Below the pieces are notes generated by a model. That model ran no database searches, was not told the DNA's origin, and saw only the letters and a program-made list of their open reading frames with translations. From Toxonevra muliebris (lineage: Eukaryota; Arthropoda; Insecta; Diptera; Pallopteridae): a stretch of 64,000 nucleotides of DNA. Of the stretch, positions 1-13,500 are shown piece by piece. The stretch is taken from the NCBI GenBank assembly GCA_963691655.1, contig OY829326.1, positions 24,540,878-24,604,877 on the forward strand, in the 5' to 3' direction. The position numbers and the translations under genes were made by a program. Position 1 is the first letter of the stretch. Every line of letters begins with the position of its first letter.

Positions 1-22
1 GTGCTCAACCGATCAATGTGCA

Positions 23-1817
23 TTAGGGTGGCCCTTAGCTATAGATAATTTTTTAAAAGTAAAAATGTTGCTACTCCCTTGCATTAATCTGGTTTCAATC
101 AAGAAAAAAACCGGGCTGTGCAAAACTTCAGCTCCATCGGACAACTTCTAGGTGACCCTCAAAAGCCTTGAAGTTGAAACATAGTATACGCAACTATTAA
201 CTTCGTTCAAAAGCGGTGTAGTCTTCCCTATCTTAACCATTTTCTTGTTTCTTTTTAAACAAATTTATTTGGGCACATCCAGAAAATTGTGTGAAAACCT
301 TCTGAATCAAATTTTTTAAAAACAAATTCGCACAATTTCTGAAATAACATGCAAAATATAATCGCCCACAACATCTATAGGAGAAACGTATTTTTATATA
401 CAAGAATAATATCTATAGAATCAAATGTGAATTTCACAAGAATTTCAACGAAATTCACTTGAAGTGCCGAAAGTAACTCAGCAACCCTCACACACATGGT
501 TGTAAAAAGCAGGGGAAATATGATATATTTTTTAGACATTTTGCATTTTGTTTTCATAACAGCTGCTCTTGTAATATTTCTGTGGTAAAAACGAAAAACA
601 GCATAACTCACATATTCCTGATTATAAATAATTAACTCATGCGAATTTTTAAATAATTTTTGAGACTATATATCATTTTAAGAATGATCTTTAAATTGAA
701 TATAAAATTGTTTGAAAAAATAGCTGCGTTTTACTCGCCACTTGCTTCTTGTTATGTATAACTAGCAGCGATAATTGTATGGAAAAACAACCACAAAACC
801 CCCGAGATTACATGTATAATTATAGCACACAAAAATTCTTCTTCTTCTCCAAACTTATAATCAGTCAAAAACGAAATTCGATTCTCTATGGAATTCCATT
901 TTTGTCGTGTGTCCATCTAAAGTTGAAATTCAAAATTAAAACGAAATTCATTGTCGTCTATTCGCACTATAAGAAAGAATTTGATAGTAAGTTTTTTTTT
1001 CGGTCTTCGGCAACGATTTGTAACACAAATTGTTTCTCAGCTTTATTTTCTGTGAAAATGCCATTGTATTCCTAAATGAGTTTCATATTTTTTTCTGCAA
1101 AGTCATAGACAACAACTTTCTTCTCAAGTGTTTCAATTTATTTTGTGACCTGAATAATTTTTCCATGTTAAAAATTCTTTGTTAAAGAAATCGGTGCTGA
1201 TAGAAGATTTCGCAAAGAAAATTTTTGTACCAGGAGTTAAAAAAGACGTAAATTCGATGTTTATAAACGAAGAAAACTGATTTTTTTGTAGTCTACTTCC
1301 AATACATTTTAAATTTTATTTGTCTTAACTGCTGCTGGAACATTTTCATCAAAAAATGATAGAGGCACAGTTTGGGGAGCTAAGTCCGCAGCATCTTTCA
1401 GATTTCTCGATTAATATCCTGATAAATTTGTTGCTTTAATTCCATCCGATGACAGAAACTAGGCTCGAACGTACACACGACCAAGAAAAATATAAACTCA
1501 TTTGAAGAGTTCTTCCCCTTATGAGATAACTGAAACTGGTCTTGAGGAAGGTATATCTTGAATGCATAAATCATTATTAACTCTAACAATTCTGGGTAAT
1601 CATCTCGATGTTGTTTGCTCATAGAAAGGTGTTGTTTAAGAACAAAAAATTGATTTATCTGAAAAAATTACTTTCCGGGAGACAATGTACAACTTCATGG
1701 TCGATGAGGGCCGACTCATAGTTCAAATTTTGCACAGATTGTTTCTTTATTGATTGAAACTAGATAGGGATCTGAGAGCTAAACTTTTAGAAAGTTGAAA
1801 TATAAGGGCCACCCTAA
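23..1817. mobile_element. Non-autonomous DNA transposon with 15-bp perfect TIRs
   Basis: The left end reads TTAGGGTGGCCCTTA and the right end is its exact reverse complement. The hexamer TGTGCA flanks both sides (17-22 and 1818-1823) and is the likely target duplication, although the TIR could be extended by two bases at its expense. No transposase frame of any length was recognised in the 1.8 kb interior. The superfamily is uncertain. Confidence 0.65.
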
Positions 1818-1926
1818 TGTGCATGTGTCGGTGACCACCGCTGATTTGAAGTGTATGACATGACATCAGTTACAGATGTCATCCCCTCAGTTTCAAAACA
1901 TGTTTCTCATTTAAAAGTTGGAGCAT

Positions 1927-1990
1927 AAAGGTGAATTCACCGATGAAAGTCTGTACTTTTTTTTCGCTTCTTTATATGAAGTAAGTTATG
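1927..1990 (+). repeat. Fragment of the GGCGGATTCACC MITE family
   Basis: It opens AAAGGTGAATTCACCGATG and continues into a T-rich stretch and TATATGAAGTAAG, like the copies at 18299 and 18661. Only one arm is present. Confidence 0.45.
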
Positions 1991-2950
1991 TCTTCATTTT
2001 TACAAATTTAGTTGTATAGAAAATGTAAGAAAGAGACGAAAATACCAAAAATGTTCTCCATACAAAATTTTAGTATACACAAAAACTAGCTTTACTCTTT
2101 ACTTTTGGCCTTAGCAGACAATCGCGTACGCTTTGTTTTTGTTTTGAATTTTTTAGTTGGCGTCTCTATTTCAAGGGAAGCGGTTGTGTTTGTGGCTGTT
2201 GATATATTTTGTGAAAAAAAATAAAATATATTGAAAAGATATAAATTTCAATAAACTTCAATTTATAATTTTTTGATGGCCATAAGGAACTTTTGATCAT
2301 TTCAAGGCGACGACGCCTTTTGTGTATGTAAAAATACGTATGAATGTAAACCTTAATACTTATTAAAAATAAAATAATAAATGAATACAAGTAAACAAAA
2401 AATGATTTTTATGCCTTTTAATTAAAACAAAATTGTAGAAAATATTCCATAAATTGAGGATTTTTTTTCTAAAAAGGTAGTAAATTGACTTCAATTTTTA
2501 AAAAATTATTCCTCAAACTGAGGAAAATTGTACCTAAATTGTATACAATTTCTCATAATGAAATAAAATATTATTCATTTGAAAAACGCAATTTCTACAA
2601 ATTGAAGACATATTTCTTTAATTTATAAAAAACTTCCTTCTTTCATAGAAATTTTTCTCTAAAATAAAGAAAAAATATTTCCACAATTCAAAGAAATTTT
2701 GTATATCTAAATGAGGAAACTATTTCTATGGCGCCAAATCATTCCCATTTTTCCTCAATTTTATAGCCGTTTTTCTTCTTAATCGGACAACCCTAAACCA
2801 CTAGCACATATATGCCGTTAAAATATATATTAACATTTATATTTAAGTAATTATAATATATATATTTTACAGAACGGAAATAATACGGTACAACAAGAAA
2901 AAATTGATATAAAAGGACATGCATCGCACAGAAGAAGACACTCAGACTCA
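1991..2950. other. Intergenic DNA, no gene seen
   Basis: AT-rich sequence. At 2440-2770 there are loosely repeated pieces resembling AAATTGAGGAAAA in both orientations, possibly a decayed repeat. No coding signal was seen. Confidence 0.4.
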
Positions 2951-2953
2951 GAC

Positions 2954-3510
2954 TGTGGCACAGGTCATTTCTTCTTCTCTTGGGTAGATTATATTAAATA
3001 CTCCTTACGGCTGCGTCAGCACGGAAGGATAAGACTTAGAATTTGGTAGCTAGTATCAAACGAAGCGACAGCACGTTTGATTCATCTTTAATTCTCAGAA
3101 ATCGGTCAGGTATTCATTGGACCTTGCGAGTGAGACATCATACCAAGGTATATAAAGATCAGGTATTCATTAGACGTCAGGGTGTGCGACAGCCTCACTG
3201 GTGTAGTACAAACAAAGTTGCCACTGACCATACAACAAACAACGAAAACTTAGCCATCGTGTCACGAGGACACGCATCGTAAACGAGCGGCAATGAAGCC
3301 ACACGAGCGCCAAGAAAGGCAAACAAAGGGAAACGAACACCAACGAAGACGAACGAACAAACATACGAGGTACAAAAGATAAAATACTAACGAATCAAGT
3401 GTAAATAAACAAGTGAACCGAAATAAATCGTGAGTTATTATTTACGCACCCTGGTTACTCGCTGAGTATACCCTGACAAAAGGAAAAGGATCCAGGAAGG
3501 TTCGTTACAC
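2954..3510 (+). mobile_element. LTR-like retroelement segment (possible solo LTR)
   Basis: A GC-richer block with a TATA-like GTATATAAAG near 3149, a downstream A-rich leader, an AATAAA signal near 3422 and a TTACA-type end near 3510, set in otherwise plain AT-rich DNA. That order matches promoter and polyadenylation signals in an LTR. No target duplication or internal gag/pol could be fixed, so borders and identity are tentative. Confidence 0.3.
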
Positions 3511-5268
3511 GAGGTAAGAATTTCTCTGGGTGTACATTAATTTTATCCTTCCAACATTTCTACCAAACTTAATTTCCTTATATCTCCATTCTTTAGCGAG
3601 GCTCACATACACAATGTACAAAGTTTTCATAAATATCGCTCTTTTGTTCTTTGACAGTCCCGAGATTAATTCTGAAAAAGATTTCGGGATCGACATCACT
3701 TATGCTTATCCTTATACTTACCTACTTTTAACCGGATGTCCTAAGAAAAATAAATTCTAAAATATATGAATAATTTTCTTATATTTTTTTTTTCCATTTT
3801 ATTTTTGTTTCATTAAATTTTCCTTTTGTTGTTATTATTTAACATAATTCGAGTATTTCTATTTTCATTTAAATACAATTTATATATATATATATTTATA
3901 AATCCTTCTATTAATATTTTTATAGCAATTTATTTTTGCTTGCTTGTTGTTTGTTTGTTGTTATAGTTCTTTTTATTAAATTGTGTATTTTACAATATGA
4001 GTTGGTTTGCAATTACTTATTAATTTAGTTTATTTTTCTATAAATATTTATTTATTTTTTTGGTTTAAGATTGGAATAGATTCATACTTATTTATATAAG
4101 TTTTAATGCTTCATTTCCAAATGTATACAGGTTGATTCGTTTGCAAAAGTTAGTATGAAATCGAAATGCAGAGGTAGAGATGAAATGCTTTCAAAGGTAG
4201 AAAAAGCTGTCATAACATGCACAAAATTAATAGATACTAGAAGATAGTTCGAGATATTCAGCAGGCTATTATGTCATGTTAGTTGATGAAGCAGTTGCAG
4301 AAAGTAGCCACATATAGATAATTTTTAATCCAAGTTGTAAATCTAGTGACTTTCTCCAGATGAGTGTTATCAAACTCTCTTTCAAAAGAAGAGACAGAAA
4401 TTTTGCAGATCCTTTGGAATTCAATACAAGGTTACCCAAGTTAGTTATAGGTTGTTTGTTTGTACTTAGGATAGTAAAGCTTATTATACTTTTTCACAAA
4501 TATTCTTAGTTTCTTTTTAATTCCCTTTCTTAATTTCTTTAGAAAACGATTTTGACACTTAAAATCAGACGAGGTCTCATCTAAATTTGCTAGCGACAAA
4601 TTTTGGTGTCTGTCTTTGAACTCATTCGTTTTTATTAAGAAGACAAAATAGTTTATCTGAGTGGAGAAGCATTAGAAACTCAAGTTCTCTCAATTATTCA
4701 ATTTTTGTATTTGTTTGAATCTCCCCTCCATCATCTACTTTTCGTATCGACTTTTCGAAAATGAACCATCCTGTATATTATTGATATATGTAAATATTTA
4801 TATGCACTAAATATGTAGTTATTGATAACTTTAGCCTTTAAATTACATCAGAATTTAAAATTTTCCAAATATGTAATTAAAACAGAAAATAATAATTTAT
4901 TGAAATAAATCATATTTACAAAAATATTTTAAATGCATTTATTATTCTTTAAACTAAGTAGTTTTGTTTTTAGCAACGTTTTTTATTAAGCGTAATTTTT
5001 TTAAGATTTTAAGCGCACACACAAGAAAATTTATTTATACATAAAATATTCTCTCAGTGAGGAAAACTAAATACTTGAAGGTTTTCGCCTTTAATAGTTA
5101 CTCTCTTTTATGCGGAGTATATTGCGAGAGAAAGAAGAGACAGCAACAAATTCCTCCACACAATTCTCTATCTAATGCCAGTTATTTGATTGCGTTTCAC
5201 ATTTACTTCATTGTGTGAAAAATTACAGTGCTTAGGGTGAAGAGCAGTTATAATTTAAAATCGTAGTG
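3511..5268. other. Intergenic DNA, no gene seen
   Basis: T-rich on the plus strand at 3770-4110. The rest is plain AT-rich sequence without a coding frame I can support. Confidence 0.4.
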
Positions 5269-5374
5269 AGGCAGATTCATCGACCGAGAGCCGCACTTTC
5301 TCTTTATTTTTTTGTATGAAGTTTTTCGCTGTCTGAAATTAAGAAAGTGTGGCACTTGGTGAGTGAATCCGCCT
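5269..5374. mobile_element. Hairpin MITE of the GGCGGATTCACC family
   Basis: The left arm (GGCAGATTCATCGACCGAG) and the right arm (reverse complement GGCGGATTCACTCACCAAG) are imperfect inverted repeats, with CACTTTCT/AGAAAGTG further inside. The right end abuts TTAA. This is the only two-armed copy of the family in the window; one-armed relatives lie at 1927, 18299 and 18661. Confidence 0.6.
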
Positions 5375-5600
5375 TTAATCCGTAAAAGATAAAACAGATG
5401 TTTTTTTATCTTGGGTTTTAAAGCGGAGTTTATATTTACAAGAAAATAGCTACAATTTTTACAAAATGTCTTATTGAGAGTAAAATTCTATGACTCAGAA
5501 GTCGCAGGTTTATTTACTTCAGCAATTTACTCAAAAAAAAAAAAAACACTTTCTGAGAGAAACTTGCGAACATGTTCTTTCAGATGTAAACTCCCTCTAA

Positions 5601-6104
5601 TAGTATGTTCACATGGCGGCTGAAAATTTGATTTTGGTACTCAAAATCGATTTTTGCTGAAAATCCCTCGAAAATTGAATTTTCGCCATAGAACAATTGT
5701 CAAACGGAAATCTGATTTTCAGCCGATTTTCAATGAAAAATCGTCGCCTGAGAATTGATTTGGCGTATGTGTATAAGTATTCCTATGCCTATACGCCAAA
5801 TCAATTATCAGGCGACGAAATGTTTTTTGGCTATAATTTTTCGCTATGCAACTCTGTGTTTCTGAGAGAATTGAGAGAATGCTACTACAATATTCCATCT
5901 ATTTCAATATTCAGTACTTTTTTTTGGTATCTGCCAAACATGATGGTATTAGTTATTTGTAAAAAGTGTGTGAAAAGTAAATGATCTCAAAAAAATGGAA
6001 ATGAAACTTGACAGATGAAAAATCAAATGCCGTCTAAACGACTTTTCTGAAAATCCAATTTTGGGTAACGAAACTTCAACTTCAACTTCCATGTGAACAC
6101 ACTA
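5601..6104. mobile_element. Non-autonomous DNA element with TAGTRTGTTCACATGG ends
   Basis: The ends TAGTATGTTCACATGG (5601) and, in reverse complement, TAGTGTGTTCACATGG (6104) form a 16-bp TIR with one mismatch. GATTTTGG/CCAAAATTGGATTTTC similarity lies further in. The 504-bp interior carries a separate 30-bp hairpin (5741-5818). No clear target duplication was seen. Confidence 0.55.
5741..5818. repeat. Near-perfect internal hairpin (about 30-bp arms)
   Basis: The left arm starts TCGTCGCCTGAGAATTG and runs through GATTTGGCGTAT. The right arm is its reverse complement with one mismatch, ending CAGGCGACGA. The loop is about 18 bp. Confidence 0.8.
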
Positions 6105-9074
6105 TAAACACTATAAGAGAGGAATAAATTGTTCTTGCTTGAAAATGTAAAGCTTGAGGCTGACTTAGGTACATAGAAATACTAAATTGGCTTGTAGGAG
6201 CGAGATGATGATTCAGTCTCAAAATATTTTGCATGTTCAAGAAAGAAATGTTATGAGAATAATTAGATTGAGTCTAGAATATAAGACAGGACGTGACTAG
6301 TCTTAAAAGGTTTCCTTCTTTTGACCCTTTTGTGATAAACACTAGCAGAGCCTTAAAAAAGGCGGTTCGCCGAGAACATGATCAGTAGGCTTTCAAACGT
6401 TATTCCAGTAAGCTTTGAGTTGAGTTTTTATTGACACTAGAACAATTTATATATTGGAATATTTTTGTAGTTAATTTGGTCCGTTTAACCACAGACGATT
6501 CTTAAAGTTTGTAATTTTTAGTTTCTAAATTAGCTAAATTGTCGCACTAAAAATATGCCACCGTGAGTTTTTTCAACATTTTGGAGAATCTGGGATGAGC
6601 TGGTTTTTAAAACCATTCAGGACAATTTCAGAACCATACCATAAAGTACATAGTTTTGAAAGAAAAACAGCGTCCCAAAAGTTTAATTATTATAGGTGGA
6701 ACTTATCCATTAGCAACTAAGAGAGAAAGATGAAGTAAGAAGATGCAGAGTGACACAGTACACTTTTCTTGCTCCACAAAATCCGTTGAATGAAAGCCAA
6801 AATTGCAGTGTTACAGAAGTTGGTACGCAGGGTAATCACGGTCGTAAATCAAAAATAGAAAATGAAAATTTGTATACACATCTCCACATCTTGGATGGTA
6901 ATAACAAGCCTCCTAGAATAAAATTTGCTTAAGAAAAGCTTTTCACTTCACCGTTGGATTTGTCATAAAACCGTAGGTTCTTTTCATTCCTGAACAAACA
7001 TAACTCAGGCAACGTGAATGGAAGCGGTAAGTTCAATTGAGGCTTTCCATGGGTTATTGCGTCATAAAAGAAGAAGAACCCAAATCATTGGGGTATTTCG
7101 ATGCTTAGAAGTTTTCAGTGAACTGTATTTACCTTACAATAGATCCGATCTGTACACTTTCTTTCCAATCAGTATCAAGTAGCTACGGCTCCAGGGTTAA
7201 TATCTTAGTTTGAGTCATAATATGAAGAAACCGGTTCGGTTGAAAAGTTTCGCAACTCTCATTATTATGACCTTCTGACCTTGCATCAACTATTAACCAG
7301 TTGGGAATTAAGAGAGTGAATCTTCTCTGTATATTTTGAAAGCCTAATTCATTTCTCTAAGTATTACAAGTACCTCATTTCCAGCACACGTTTTCAATTT
7401 CATTTTGTTTTCTTACTAAAAGTTGAATAATAAAATATAACATTTCTATAACTTGAGCTACTAATTTTATAGTTTTTTTTCCTTCTGTTTTTGTGTGTGT
7501 TTTTTAAATTTTATTTTGCTTAAGTCTATAAAATTTTGATCGATTACTTGAATTTTTGTTGTTATTCCGTAGTAAATATGGTCTCTTCGTATTGTTTTGC
7601 TTAATGTGTTTTTTTTTTTTTTAATGTTATTTATTTATTTTACAAGTCTCTAGAAATACTTTATACTTTTTTTTTTAATAATTTTTATATTTATTTTATG
7701 TATCGTTTTTTTTTTTAATGCAAGCAAACAAACTTTTTTCCCCCATTTCGTTTTATAATAATTATATCATTTTTTGTTGTTTTTCTTTTTTTTGTTTGAA
7801 CATTTATTTTTGTAATAATGTAATTTAATATACCTAATTTATGCATTGTTTACTCATGTTTTCGCGTTATATACATTTTTGTTTTTTTGGTTAATTAATG
7901 TAATACTTACATAAATTAAATTTAACATTTTTGTTTTTTTAATTTTATATACAAAATTTTATTGTTTTTATTGGGTTTTATTTTTGGTATTGTTGCTTAA
8001 CTTTATGTAATATTTTGTTTTTTAATATTCTTTTTACATACAAATCTCATCATTTCGTATATCATTGCAATGTAAGCTAAACTTTAAATAATAAATATAA
8101 TTGAATTTTTTTTTTTTTTCATAATTTTTTTTTTGTGAAAAATTATATGGCGTGGAAAAATTGGTTATATTTTATTATGAAACAATTAAAAATAAAATGT
8201 GTAAATAAGTTTAAATGATATGTAATGATTTATTGAAAAGGTAGTTAGTAACATTTATAGTCTGGAAGGAGATTACTCAAGCCTCAATATTCATTTTGAG
8301 TTCTTATAGTGAGCTTTTTTTGCAAAAAAAAAGAGCGTGAAACAATTTCAATCTTGAGAGGTAGAATGAGAACAACAGAGTTAGATTAATGGTATAAATT
8401 TACGTGAGTCAAGAAGGCATGAGAATTAGAAATTTCACAAGTCCATATGAAACAAGTTTTCAATTTTCATTTATTGTATTGCTGAAATAAATACACCAAA
8501 GTTCGCAAGCCTGTGATTGCATGATAGAAATTTTGATTCACTTTGTTTTGTTGTCGGTAGTCAAGAGAGTGAGCCCGATTTTAATTTAAATTACCGCTTC
8601 CAATTCGTGACGGGTGCAGCAGCTATCAAATCTTTTAAGCTCATAACTTATTTCTTCTATGTCTCTGCCAGAGGTAGCGAGTCTTCAACTGGTTTTGATC
8701 AATGAGACTGCTATTACCAAAGAAGGAATGATAACTCGATTTAATTTACATAGTCTACATAAAACATAATAAATTGATTGAATGGGGCCTGATTCAGAAA
8801 AATGACATCTAGAATCATTTTTCTAAAACACATATACTCTCTCATGTACTAAACTTTGAAATAACGAACTGCTATGCAGACTAGTAGTAATGAGAAGAAC
8901 ACAACAACAAATAAGTATACAGAACGCTAGTGGTAGTTTTCTTTCAATATATCTATTCAGTGAAGATATTTGAAATCAAATCCGCAATTCTGGGTTACGA
9001 TTTCAATTAAGAACTTGCACTAAGATCACTGATCTCCTCTAACCACGTCTAAACTGGTTATGCATTGCAGATCC
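6105..9074. other. Intergenic DNA, no gene seen
   Basis: Mixed sequence, with a very T-rich plus-strand block at 7400-8130 (A-rich on the minus strand, possibly decayed retroposon tails or 3'-UTR-like DNA). No supported coding region. Confidence 0.4.
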
Positions 9075-9670
9075 AGGCTTGATTGTGTTGGAAAACACAA
9101 TAGCCTGCTGTTCAGGAAATGAATCGGCTGACCTTCTGGCCAGAAAGGGTTCGGCAACTGGTTTCCTGGGCCCAGAACCTGTACTCTCTTTGTCGTCTAC
9201 AGCCATCAAGACCTCCATTAATGAGTGGGTCGACTTGACCCACAATCGTAAATGGGAGGACCTGAGGGGCTTTAGACAGACAAGCGTCTCGAAGCGTCTA
9301 ACAGACTTTCTATTATCACTTAACAGAAAGAGTTGTGGGCAGCAGGTGGGATTATATACAGGTCATTTCTCTTGGGCTAAACATTTGCATATGATTGGCC
9401 TAGGAGCTAGTGCCTTCTGTGCTTCCTGTGGCTTGGAGGAAGAATGTGAGAGACGGCGGACCACTTTCTTAGTATCTGCCCCGCTTTCTGCCAGAGCAGA
9501 GTAAGCATATTTGGTACTGGAGTGTTGGGAGACGAACAACTGAGCTCTCTAACACCGCAGGATCTGCTAAGATTTATTAATAAATCTGGGAGATTTAAAG
9601 AATAGCAAAAGGGAACACAGGATATAGTACAATGGACGTAAAACTTGTCTGAGTGCTGTATTCTTGAATA
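9075..9670 (+). mobile_element. Non-LTR retrotransposon remnant: end of the RNase H domain and Cys/His tail
   Basis: The plus frame from 9079 reads CCSGNESADLLARKGS. This is the last RNase H motif, with its Asp in ADLLA, of I/LOA/Jockey-like elements. It continues to GLYTGHFSWAKHLHMIGLG and a CASCGLEEE Cys motif. A frameshift near 9450 moves the reading to a second frame: CPAFCQSR, then GVLGDEQLSSLTPQDLL, ending at TAG 9603-9605. The upstream reverse transcriptase is absent, so this is a 5'-truncated dead copy. Confidence 0.75.
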
Positions 9671-12600
9671 CTTATTTTGTCTGTTCCAACAAAAAAAGAA
9701 AAAGTTCACTGATGAGGAATCGTGGCGGATTCCGAAACTGCCGTCTGATTTGCCCGTCTCTATATACACTGTTGTTATGATGACTACATATATACGTTCT
9801 TTAAACCTGTTACACATTATTTAAATGATATCTAAATTTAGTTTGAGCTTTTTAACTATATATGTAAGTAAAAGAGTTCAGTTCTGTGTGTACTTAGATT
9901 AGATTTTTAGGGAGGTGGGCATTAAGTTGTGGTTTCTGTGTGTACTTAAGTGTTAATGCTCCTGATTTGATAGAGATATCTAAACTAATGTAATTTTCAT
10001 TTGGAAGAATAAGACAGTTAATCGCTTTCTACTATTTTCTATTCTAATTACCGTTAAAGTCATTACGAATTAGTAAGCTAAAGTTGTGAATTAACATCCT
10101 GGCCAAAATGATACGAATAAAACCTTTACTTTATGAATGTAGATATGTTTGTGTACACTTAGTGCAACGATATAAAATAAAATTTATTAATTTTACAAAG
10201 CCATGTAATAAATTTTGTATATATTCGAATATTCGCTTTCACAAAGATAAAAGCGTTAATAAAATATTTATTTATATACAAAATAAAACTGCTTTAAAGC
10301 ACAAACCTCATACCGAATTAATGTTGCAGAAACAATTTACAATTTTTCATAAATATGTATGTATTTTTTTGCACTTTTTAAATATTTTAAAAATTCATTT
10401 TTAAGTGTAAAGAAAAAAAAATCATTAAAAAATAAAACGCTGTAAATATCATCAACGAAAAAGCCACAATTTAATAACCAAATGCAACCACCAGCTGAGG
10501 CAACAACAACAACTGCACTTATATTTACTTACATAAAAAAATTATCACAGTTTGTAACTGCGAAAGACTTTGTCAATTGGCTTTAATATGCTGGCAAAAG
10601 AAACTGACAAACACATTCATGCATAAAAACACAAGTATGCAGTTCAAAAAATATGGCAACTACGAAACACCAGCAAATTGCATTTAATTTATATACGAGT
10701 ACGGTGCAAATTTATTATTGCGTCTGTGAGTTATTATTATTATTAATTTTTTTATAATATGAAGACACCCGACTGTGAATTCGCATTTACATGTGCTGAT
10801 GTGTTATCATAATTTGCAGTATTACCAATTTAACAGCAACAGAAAAAAAATACAAAAAATCACATCTTATTATTGGCAATATTATTTTTTTAAATTTTGT
10901 ATTAATATGCGCAAATACTTTACATTAATAAATACATTGGCTGGTTGTTTTTGTTGTTGCAGTTGTGTTTTACATTATAATAAATACGATACACGCTGCA
11001 AATTATATTATTAACTTTTTTTTTTATACGTGGTTTGTGTGTGCGTTTGTGTCACTGTGTGAAAGGCGTCTTTCAACAGCTTTGCCATGTGCTTTCATTA
11101 ATGCTTTTAATTTTGTTTTATATATACCCAATAGGAGGGAATGGAAGCGTTTTCATCAAATAAATACAAATATTAAAAGTAATTTGCTGGTGGAGACAGG
11201 GGGTAAGTGTCTTGTTATGCAGACGGTCACATCATGGGCACGATTTATTGTTTCTTCAACGTAAACCGTAAGAATTAGGACAGCGTGCCTAAGAGGATAA
11301 GAAACTTCACACGTACATTGCTCATTTCCATAGAAAAAGAGATCAGCCTATCATTGTGAATATATAGATGGGCATCATTGATTTAGAGCAGGTATGTCTA
11401 GCCCTTGAGCTCGTGAGCGAAGACAGCTTTTGTGCTCTCACATGTACACATATGAAGCTTCTGTGCTTTTACACATACACGACAGATCGTACGCGTATCC
11501 AACATAATCGCAAAAATTGCATACATTGACGTTGGGCATACCTGGTTTTCAGATTTTACAGAAAACACAAAAAATTTTCCAACATTTTTTAATGCAACGC
11601 ATGAAATTTGATATATTTTTTGACTACCAGATTTCAAAAATGTGCATGCGTGAGGACACGCATTGATAAAACAACCAACGATATAAAAAATAAAAAAAAA
11701 AATGTATTATTGTATTTTCTTGTTCATTTAGAAAATTGTATTAAAAACAACGAGTAAGCGTTAGTCAATAGCCGATTACACAAACCCTGCCAAATCTTGG
11801 CAGCTACCGTGAACATTTGTTTAAACTTAGAATGTGGACTGTTGTTTAGAAAGAAAAATGACGGGGGGATTCGAGGAGAAAAATTACTAAAAATCCAAGT
11901 GAAATTATAATTAAACTACAAATAATACAGAAAAAAATACTTCGTAAAAACTATTATTTTATAAAAACCACACCACAAGTTATAAGAATTTTAGCACTTG
12001 AAAATAAAGTTAACACCTCTCTCTTTTTCCAACTTCCATTGTGTTTAATGGGATTTGAAGCATTTTTCATTTAGATGTTTTTTGCCAAAAATTAAGTACA
12101 CTTTCAAAGTTTTTCCAATACAAAAATAACTTCAATTGATGCTTGCACTTCTGATGCTTATATATAAGAAGTACCGTCAGGGGCTAAAAAAAAATGTACA
12201 GTTGCTAATAGTTCCAAAATTTGAGGTTTGAATTTTTTTTATTTTTGTCGTATGACAGCAACCACAGTGCAGTGTTACCTGACGAAACTACAATAATGCA
12301 AAAGTGTTCTACACTTTTGGTGAAAAATGCAAGATAATGGGAAGAAAACTACTTTAATAGCAACACTTATCACTATTGCTTGCGTTTTTGTTTTGTTTGC
12401 AATAGAATTAAATAAAAATATAAAAAATTTAAAGAACTTTTAGTCTGCATTACACGCTTTAGTCGAAAAGTTGAAAAATCAAAGATACTCTACCTTCCTG
12501 AGATATTTACTTATCAAAAACATGTTGTCGATGCTTTACATTGAAATTTATTTGTAAAAGAGAGAAGCCGATTGCTATGCTCACGAATGAAAAGCTTTCA

Positions 12601-12773
12601 TGTTTTTTTTTTTTTTTTATAGGCAATCGACTCAAAGGGGATACACGTCCATATACATAGAACTGTGCTGATTAGGAAATGAAAATTAGTAAGTAGGAGG
12701 AGAAAAGAATGAACGAAGTATTGATAAATGTTCTTCTTTCTATTTATTATTTGAAGGAAGGACGACTAGAAAG
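9671..12773. other. Intergenic DNA, no gene seen
   Basis: AT-rich. The longest frames (for example 10108-10404) have the biased Lys/Asn/Ile/Phe make-up of random AT-rich DNA and match nothing I recognise. Confidence 0.4.
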
Positions 12774-12936
12774 TCAGGTACTGCGACCTATAAGATCTAT
12801 TGTACAAAAGCCCCAAGAAATAAAGAAAGAAAGGAATAGAGAAAGAAAGATCGGTAAGAAACATACCCAAGCCGAGAATCGAACTCGGGTCTCCAGAAAC
12901 AAGAGTCTGACTACCACTAGATCACAGTGGCGATGG
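12774..12936 (-). mobile_element. tRNA-derived SINE (family A)
   Basis: On the minus strand, a tRNA-like head (12936 to about 12870) contains an A-box-like TGATCTAGTGGTAGTCAGAC and a B-box GAGTTCGATTCTC. A pyrimidine-rich tail with TTTCTTTC runs follows. It lacks a proper tRNA cloverleaf end and sits directly beside another SINE. Confidence 0.6.
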
Positions 12937-12938
12937 TA

Positions 12939-13178
12939 GGACCTACAGTTTAACGCCGATTCCGAACGGCTATGTGGCAATTTTTTATCAGCTCGGTGGT
13001 TTTGCCATTACCAACCAAGGTGTGTACTTGCACACATTCTTATAATTCTCATCCACTTCATATCGATAGTGAATATAAGAAGTTTATGAGAGTTAACCAC
13101 CAGACCAAGACGGGATTCGAATCATCAAACTTCTGGATAAAAGTCTAGAGCACTATCCACTAGACTATCGAGGTCGTC
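12939..13178 (-). mobile_element. tRNA-derived SINE (family B), full-length copy
   Basis: The minus-strand head starts GACGACCTCGATAGTCTAGTG (A box) with the B box GATTCGAATCCC. The body contains ACCTTGGTTGGTAATGGC and ATAAAAAATTGCCACA, and it ends GGCGTTAAACTGTAGGTCC. The head matches 41371 and the tail matches 56846, which defines the unit. Confidence 0.75.
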
Positions 13179-13500
13179 TTCTTTCTATTTAGTAAAGCCG
13201 TAATTATGAAGAAAAGTATTAGAAGAGATCTTTTTCCATCAACTCACTTTGCAACTTTGAAATGATTAGTGCGTTAGAATAACGTATCAACATACATTGA
13301 ATGAGTTCCGTTTGCAGTTTATGTAGTTCCAGAGAACTCACAAATTTATGGCATCAAAGTATTGGCTTGGGTTTAATGTGATTGTCTGAATATATGAGCA
13401 TGATTCTGATAAGAGGGCGCTAATTAACAAATGAATTATGGTAGTAGTATGGTAAATAAATAAATTAACATATTTCTTGGATATTTAACAGCCTCTGTTT

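Noticed and set aside
749..1075. Open frame of 108 codons inside the 23-1817 element
   Set aside because: No resemblance to a transposase; Lys/Phe/Ser-rich as expected by chance.
12870..12936. A functional tRNA gene (also 13100-13178, 41371-41445 and 55195-55262)
   Set aside because: A- and B-box words are present but the acceptor stems do not pair, and each is followed by a repeated SINE body.
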